64,000 nt of DNA from Paratinospora sagittata (lineage: Eukaryota > Streptophyta > Magnoliopsida > Ranunculales > Menispermaceae), in the NCBI GenBank assembly GCA_035771175.1, contig CM069607.1, positions 10,784,501 through 10,848,500 on the forward strand. Reading direction: 5' to 3'. Shown here in pieces: positions 58,698-64,000 of this stretch. The notes beneath the pieces were generated by a model. The model was not told the origin of the DNA. It made no database searches and saw only the letters and a list, made by a program, of their open reading frames with translations. Both the position numbers and the translations under genes were made by a program. Position 1 is the first letter of the stretch. Every line of letters starts with the position of its first letter.

Positions 58698-58944
58698 AGA
58701 GGAATAAGAATGATGACAATGGCGCAGGGTTTAAAGAACGACAATGGCGGAAATGAAATAAGTTTCGCGGTGTTTTTTTTTTTTTGGTTTCAATCGGTAA
58801 TTTTTTTTATTTTTGAAATTGAAGGTTATTTTAGGCCGTGATGAACATTTTTTTGAGGTAAAAAAAGTAAGTTACTGTTTATTGTGGTAGAAAAAGTAAA
58901 TGTGGTGGGAGAAGTAATTATTGTGATATATTTAGTTGCCCCCA

Positions 58945-59234
58945 TAAAAATTTAATATTAAAATTTTAATAAAAATTATCTCGAAAAATTTTCTTTTTCT
59001 TTTTTCATCTAAAAATTTTAATTTTATGCCGCGCACGTGGGTTCAGGACCGCCAACACGAGGACTATTCTAACATTTTACATTGCACCAGACCTTCTTCG
59101 AGCGTAAAAAATTCCCTAAAACCCTAAGATCTCCTCTCCTCTCTCTTTCTCTTCTCCATAGGTTTAGGGTTTAGACCATACAATATCTCTTCAAAGTAGA
59201 GGAGATTTGTGCGGAGAAAGACGACTGAAACATA
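58945..59234 (+). promoter_or_regulatory. BOP1 promoter and leader with two telo-boxes
   Basis: AAACCCTAA lies at 59119-59127 on the plus strand, and its reverse complement TTAGGGTTT at 59164-59172. A CACGTG G-box lies near 59034-59039. Telo-boxes are common in plant ribosome-biogenesis promoters, which agrees with the downstream gene. No clear TATA box was seen, which is usual for this class. Confidence 0.6.
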
Positions 59235-59799
59235 ATGAAAGTTCCAAATGGATCAGTTACGGATGATTCAGTGAAGGAAGAGATAGAGAAAACGAAGAAG
59301 AAGAAGATGAAGAATAAGAGTAGTGTGAAGAAGAAGCTTGATCATGAAGAAGGAGTAGAGGAAGCAGCAGCAGAAGAGGAACCGCAGATTCCTGAATCGA
59401 ATGCCACTTCGAATCTGGTAATTCTCAGTAACTGCTTAAGCAAAAAAATTGATATTTGAATGCCACAGAAAATCTGATTGATTTTGCGTTCAGGAGGAGG
59501 AAGCAACTCAAGATGGAGAGGACGAAGCGTATCCAAGAGTCGAAGAGAGCGATTCCTCTGAAGACGAGGTTTGTAAAGATTTTCTGAATAGGATCTTATA
59601 TTTTTTTTTAGTGTCTAACCCTTCGTTTCTGATTTCTGTGATAGGTTGCTCCTAGAAATACAATCGGAGATGTGCCGCTGAAGTGGTATGAGGATGAGGA
59701 ACACATTGGATATGACATTACTGGGAAGAAAATAAAAAAGCAAGCTAGAAAGGACATGCTTGATTCGTTCCTAGCCGGTGCTGATAACTCTAAAAATTG
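59235..59799 (+). CDS. BOP1: BOP1/ERB1 ribosome-biogenesis homologue, exons 1-3 only
   Basis: Exon 1 is 59235-59417 (61 codons), exon 2 is 59494-59568 (25 codons) and exon 3 is 59645-59799 (ends in phase 2). The two introns are 76 nt each with GT-AG ends, and a third donor (GTAATT) follows exon 3. The N-terminus is charged, with Lys-rich then Glu-rich runs (KKKKMKNKSSVKKK, EEAAAEEEP), typical of nucleolar proteins. Exon 3 starts the BOP1NT domain: RNTIGDVPLKWYEDEEHIGY then DITGKKIKK and the FLAGADNSKNW segment. In the family, BOP1NT is followed by WD40 repeats and the protein works with PES1 and WDR12 in 60S subunit maturation. Those parts are not found in the remaining 4.2 kb, so the gene either has a very long intron 3 filled with repeats or is truncated. 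Confidence 0.85.
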
Positions 59800-60740
59800 G
59801 TAATTCTTGTGCTATAAGTGTTGACCTACTGGATGAACTGCATCTCATGGTTTCTTGGTGTTTAATCCTTTGTTTTATAGTTGGTTTCTTCTGTGGGATT
59901 GAATTATCTACGGATTCATGGGACTATTCAAATGTTCTAACTTCAAAGATATTAGAATTAGTGTTGACTGTGGAGAAGCTTCTTTCATAAAACGATTTAG
60001 ATTCTTGCAGAAGAAAGAACAAAAATACTCAAAAAAATATAGCTGATATAAATTTCTATTTAAAGATAATTCTAAAAATTAGATCTCCTTTCCTAATGGC
60101 CAAAAGCCATATTTATACTATAGTACCAACTAAGTGTACTAAGCTGACGCAACTACTAATGGTACTACGTGGATTTGAAGCACTGAACATTGACCCACAA
60201 ACAAACACATGAAATAAAAAAAAAGTTATGCACGTGTGTTGTGTCTTTGCATCCATCCCCGTAGCTTGAGAAGAGGTCATCCTTGAGATGAAATTCTTAT
60301 ATGCTGCATAGAAATCGAGATCCAACTTTTGAAATGTTGCATTTGTGATCCACATGCTCTCACAGAAAGGATGGTCACATGATTAAGTAGCTAGTAATGT
60401 ATATTTGCCATAGTTTGTAGAGAAAGAAAAACTATTTTAAACACCCTCAACACAATTAGAACTTAGAAGCACAAGCTGGTAGTAAGTTAGCATCACCTAG
60501 GCAGAGGTATAGGAGGAAATCACATCACCATATAAAAGGAGAAAGGCGGGCAACATCAAAAGTTTGAGAAATGTGCCACTAGGAAAGAATGTCAACCTCA
60601 TAAGAATTATTACCATAAGTAAACCATCATTACTAGGAGAAGGGTCATAATGCTACGTCATCAACTTATCAGGTGATGAAAGTTATTCCTTCTGTAAACA
60701 AACTATCATTTAAGTCAGTAACCTTGGAATGACTAATCAT
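59800..60740. other. Possible BOP1 intron 3 start; no gene seen
   Basis: Starts with the exon 3 splice donor. No BOP1 exon 4 pattern was found in any frame. Moderately AT-rich, with short open frames lacking recognisable domains and an A/T-rich stretch near 60738-60790. Confidence 0.4.
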
Positions 60741-61474
60741 TTTTTTTTTTTTGAGAAGATACAAAATAAAAAAAGAAAAAGAAAAAGACTAATCATTGGT
60801 GTGCATCCGCATGCGCCTTATAAGAATCATGTAACTTTTGAAGGTGATTGTGAACATCCTCATGGATAGCCTTAATCTTGGAAGCAAATTTCTTCACAAA
60901 AGCACACACCAATGGCATAGTTGGAGTAGGAGCCAAATCCACAACAATATGAGGTGAAGTTCTTGGTCATAGTCATGAATGGGACAAACTAGTTGATTGA
61001 TTGACAAAGTTGTTATATGCAAATTGCAAAACCCAAGTCTTGGGCTTTTCGTCAATTAAGCATTTTAATCGATTTTCTAAGTTGTGATTGATGACCTCGG
61101 TCTGTCCATTGTTTGTGAGTGAAAAGCAGTGGATAATTACAACTTGCACTTCAAAAGCTTCCACAAAGTCTTTCTAAAGTAACTAGTGAAGCACACATCT
61201 CGATCAGAAGTGATACTATGAGGGATACCACATTACGAACAATCTTTGGAAAGTATACAAATGAGCAACATGAGTGGCGTCAGTAGTGTGATTCCTCTGA
61301 ATGAATTGGACTGTCACACCCTGGGTTGCACAGCGTGCCTCCTACCTAGGTGTGGGCGCACCCCTAGCCATTATGGATCCATAATATTGTCATATCGCCA
61401 TGTAGCAACCCAACCGCAACTGGTCTACATCGAAACGATTATTTGTCCCTACTATTCACTCATGAATAGTAAAG

Positions 61475-61555
61475 GGCCTCCCCCAGAATCGAACTCGAGA
61501 CCTCCCTTAAGGAGTCTAATTTCGCATTCTGAGTAGTCACTGAACCAATAAGGCC
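61475..61555 (-). other. tRNA-like head of SINE-like unit (minus copy)
   Basis: 81 nt. GGCCT at the start pairs with AGGCC at the end like an acceptor stem. The A-box-like TTGGTTCAGTGAC and the B box GAGTTCGATTC are both present. No normal anticodon arm or CCA-adjacent discriminator is convincing, so this is not called a functional tRNA gene. Confidence 0.6.
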
Positions 61556-61791
61556 TTTTTGTCACACCCTGGGTTGTACAGCGTGCCCCCTACCCAGGTG
61601 TGGGCGCACCCCCTCGGAGCAAATGCCTAGCCATTATGAATCCATAATATTGTCATATCGCCATGTAGCAACCCAATCGCAGCTGGTCTACATCAAAACG
61701 ATTATTTGTCTGCCACTAGATGTATTTGCTCCGAGGGGGTGCGCCACACCTGGGTAGGGGGCACGCTGTGCAACCCAGGGTGTGACAAAAA

Positions 61792-61876
61792 GGCCTTATG
61801 TATTGGCTCAGTGGTTACTCAGAATGCGAAGTTAGACTCCTTAAGGGAGGTCTCGAGTTCGATTCTGGGGGAGGCC
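61792..61876 (+). other. tRNA-like head of SINE-like unit (plus copy)
   Basis: 85 nt. GGCCT/AGGCC closing stem, an A box TGGCTCAGTGG that fits the RNA polymerase III consensus well, and the B box GAGTTCGATTC. It is the better-preserved head of the pair, and could drive polymerase III transcription of the unit to 62054. Confidence 0.6.
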
Positions 61877-62990
61877 ATGCGCTATTCATGGTGAATAGTG
61901 GCAGACAAATAATCGTTTCGATGTAGACCAGCTGCGGTTGGGTTGCTACATGACGATATGACAATATTATGGATCCATAATGGCTAGGCGTTCGCCCCGA
62001 GGGGGTGCGCCCACACCTGGGTAGGGGGCACGCTGTGCAACCCAGGGTGTGACAAGACTATCTTGGAGAACCAATCTACAACCACAAGAGAAAATTCTAT
62101 ATTCCATATCATATGAAAATTGTAGAAGTCCCAAGTGGAATGTATAACCTAGTATTTGTTTGCTTGCCCTTTGTAGTCAGACAAACGTAACATTTAAGAT
62201 TTAACAATAAAGTTAGTAGTATCCTTGCACATAATAGGTCAAAAATAATGCTCACGAATAGATGCAATGCCCTTAATGACCCCAAAGTGGTTAGTCATCC
62301 CCCAACACATATCTTAGTAATAATCTGCTCTTGGAAAGAAGAAGGAATGTGTATCTGCTGCCCACGAAATAAAGAATCATACTATAGGAGATAATCACCA
62401 AGAGCACCATAATGCTATAAGAAATCTGCATGAATGGGGCCAAAGTTCTTGTCAATGGCGTAAATATCCCATATTTCATTGAAGTCGAAATGTGAAGTAC
62501 ATAAGGTAATAAAAGTGATTTGTGTTGACTCAAAACATTTGCAACTCGATTACCCTTCCCAACTCGAGATTGCAATTTGGACGTATAACCCTGTAAGAAT
62601 ATAAACTACTTGGCATATTGATCAAAATCCTTCTACTAAGAGTTATTATACTAAAGTGCTTCATGATCTGACATAATAACTAACTCTTTATGAATAAGAT
62701 AATGACGCCAATATTGTAAAGCCTATAAAATTGAATATAGTTCCAAGTTATAAGTGGAATAATTTGCCTAATCAAGCTTCTGACTAAAGAATGCAACACA
62801 ACAACCATTTTGGCTCAAAACAATGCCAATGCCCTATTCAGAGGCATCATATGTAACCTCAAACAACTGCAAAATATTATACAATGATAATTGATAAGAT
62901 GGGAGTAGAAGTCATCTTCTCCTTAACCAAGTAAAAGGCAAAATCAACTTTGAAAGTCCACTCAATAGCGTTCTCTTTCGTTCAAGAGGT

Positions 62991-63396
62991 GATGGTAGCC
63001 ATAGTTGTCAAACTAAAATCGGATCATAAAATCGTCAAGGGTAAGATTCAAATCAAATCGTAACTCGTAAGATTTTTTTTGATTTTCTAAAAAAATACCA
63101 AAAAAAATAGAAAAATTTAAAATAATATAACAATAGTTTATTTATCTAAAATGCATATCTAAATATTCAAAACTAAGCCTCAACCTTCAAAAACAAAGTC
63201 TATATCACTATTTCTCAAAGATTTTAAGGCATAAAACATCAAAATATAGAGTAAGGTAAGGAGTTAGATTACAATTCATCATTTTAGGTGCATTCTAGTA
63301 TCCAAGTTACATTAAAAAAGAACACCTACAAGGCTATAAGCCTATAAGTTTGTAACCTATTTACATAATTACATTCGAAAACTTGAAGTCTTGAAC
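62991..63396. other. AT-rich spacer, no gene seen
   Basis: Contains an A-rich patch near 63075-63135 and repeated AAATCG/GATCATAAAATCG-type words near 63015-63070. It holds nothing I recognise as coding. It is the 3' flank of hAT-2. Confidence 0.4.
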
Positions 63397-64000
63397 ACAG
63401 ACTCATTCATTCATCCTCCTCATCCTCGTTCTCTTCATCTTCATCCTCATCCTCATCAACTAAGCCTTGTACTACTCCTTGTTCTTCTTCCTTGTCATCC
63501 TCTTCTTCAAAAGAATCTTCATCCTCTTCTTGCATCACTCCTTTTCCTTTATCACCAGGAGCAACATATTGCATATTCCTTGGTCCTAAGTATAAAGCAA
63601 TGCAAATACTTTAATACTTCATTTGAAATTAAAAGTTTTATCTTTAGAAACCAAATCAATTTGTATATTTGTAAACTGTAATGCTAAAAATTTTGAATAC
63701 CTTTCTTTGTGACATAGTCGCATTCCTTCTTCACATTCTTCTTCTCCAAAGCACTCGGCTAAGTTCAACCGTGAGTTGCTTTGTGGGAGTACCGAATCTT
63801 CTTTCATCTAAATCCATGTCAAATAGACAGATTGGATCATTAGTTTGGTCTTTTGATCTGAACCGCTTTTATTTTCGAACTTGAAGTTGCAAATTGTATT
63901 TTACAAAGACAAGTGCATTCCATCTTTTTTGTTCTAGGCGGTTGCGCTTCTTAGAGTTAATGTAGTAAAATAAAATAAAGGAAAGTCAAATTTAATAAAT
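63397..64000 (-). pseudogene. hAT-2 transposase, C-terminal exons, running off the right edge
   Basis: The minus strand from the edge reads KKRNRLEQKRWNALVFVKYN and LQLQVRK, which matches the segment after the hAT dimerisation domain. It is followed by NDPICLFDMDLDERRFGTP. After what may be an intron, a strongly acidic tail follows: GKGVMQEEDEDSFEEEDDKE and further Asp/Glu runs to a stop near 63400. One or two stops interrupt the first part, so it is probably a pseudogene. The rest lies outside the window. Confidence 0.65.

Larger units (their letters stand above)
56134..58944. mobile_element. Mutator-like inverted-repeat element (2.8 kb)
   Basis: The left end (TGGGAGCAAATATATATACC) and the reverse complement of the right end (TGGGGGCAACTAAATATATC) match over about 50 bp with gaps (both continue to a CCACA...CTxCCxACCACA pattern). 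This gives long terminal inverted repeats. The left end abuts the LINE-D poly(A) tract, so a target duplication cannot be judged well (AAAAAAAAA against TAAAAATTT). No transposase domain is recognised, so it is probably non-autonomous. MULE assignment is by TIR length and form only. Confidence 0.55.
61312..62054. repeat. Palindromic array of tRNA-derived SINE-like units in gypsy-4 integrase
   Basis: Bounded by TGTCACACC and GGTGTGACA, with internal GGTGTGACA/TGTCACACC junctions. It contains a full unit on the minus strand (61312-61555), partial inverted segments (61560-61790), and a full unit on the plus strand (61792-62054). A full unit is a tRNA-like head of about 81-85 nt followed by a body of about 175 nt ending CAACCCAGGGTGTGACA. 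It splits the gypsy-4 integrase frame. Confidence 0.75.
60850..62990 (-). mobile_element. Gypsy-4: heavily decayed Ty3/gypsy element, minus
   Basis: On the minus strand RNase H lies at about 62880-62500 (VTYDASE, VAFFSQKLD, NLELYSI, DHEAL, GKGNRVANVLS). Integrase follows from 62200 (RLYIPLG, then a VVDWFSKI-like segment at the foldback junction) and resumes beyond it at 61310 (DATHVAHLY, SDRDVCFTSYF, NGQTEVINHN, KPKTWVLQFAYNN). It has many stops. The GLYxPLP-like segment resembles chromoviruses of the CRM/Reina type. LTRs are not identified. It lies in the putative BOP1 intron. Confidence 0.7.

Noticed and set aside
58548..58841. 97-codon plus-strand frame rich in Arg
   Set aside because: Caused by a GAAGAAGAAG simple repeat near the right end of the inverted-repeat element; no conserved pattern.
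61475..61876. Two tRNA-like segments as functional tRNA genes
   Set aside because: The closing stem and pol III boxes are present but a proper anticodon arm is not evident, and the segments are heads of repeated units.

Overview
The window is nuclear DNA of a flowering plant with a large, repeat-rich genome. It shows short GT-AG introns, plant-type LTR retrotransposons primed by initiator-Met tRNA, a plant histone H1 gene with plant histone promoter motifs, and a BOP1-type ribosome-biogenesis gene with telo-boxes. Only three host genes are visible: the 5' end of an organelle-targeted protein (1-171, minus, running off the left edge), a complete two-exon histone H1 gene (20844-21501, minus), and the first three exons of a BOP1/ERB1 homologue (59235-59799, plus). 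Almost everything else is transposable elements, many of them nested.

Left part (about 0.8-20 kb): a degraded LINE on the minus strand (about 780-8150) carries a 637-bp hAT-type MITE with its target-site duplication (TSD) and a second, 5'-truncated LINE. A degraded Ty1/copia element follows (8.8-15.9 kb). It is split by two long LTRs that resemble the SIRE/Maximus type, one of them a solo LTR with a perfect TSD. Next come a second copia tail and a decayed hAT transposase gene (minus).

Middle (22-36 kb): a Ty3/gypsy chromovirus-like element (22159-33821) has both LTRs, though the 5' one is truncated. A 2.08-kb solo LTR of another gypsy family (family B) sits inside its reverse transcriptase. 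The element's right end lies in a LINE on the plus strand.

36-49 kb is the most layered part. One copia gag gene is cut into three pieces. The first cut holds a family-B-like LTR that contains a solo LTR of another family (C) and a rearranged gypsy element with intact gag-pro and pol frames. That element has its 5' half inverted relative to pol, and hairpins lie at or near the junctions. The second cut holds a minus-strand family-B 5' LTR, primer site and leader fused to a foldback repeat. Matching TSDs allow insertion order to be read.

49-59 kb: a gypsy pol with a possible extra 3' ORF and a family-C 3' LTR, a 5'-truncated LINE with a poly(A) tail, and a 2.8-kb Mutator-like inverted-repeat element with tandem repeats. 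59-64 kb: BOP1 exons 1-3, a degraded gypsy element (minus) split by a palindromic array of tRNA-derived SINE-like units, and the C-terminal part of another hAT transposase running off the right edge.

I found no prokaryotic features, CRISPR arrays, rRNA genes or functional tRNA genes. The most unusual structures are the self-inverted gypsy element, the inverted pairs of tRNA-like repeat units, and the possible extra ORF between pol and the 3' LTR. Family names rest on motif recognition by eye; no search was run.
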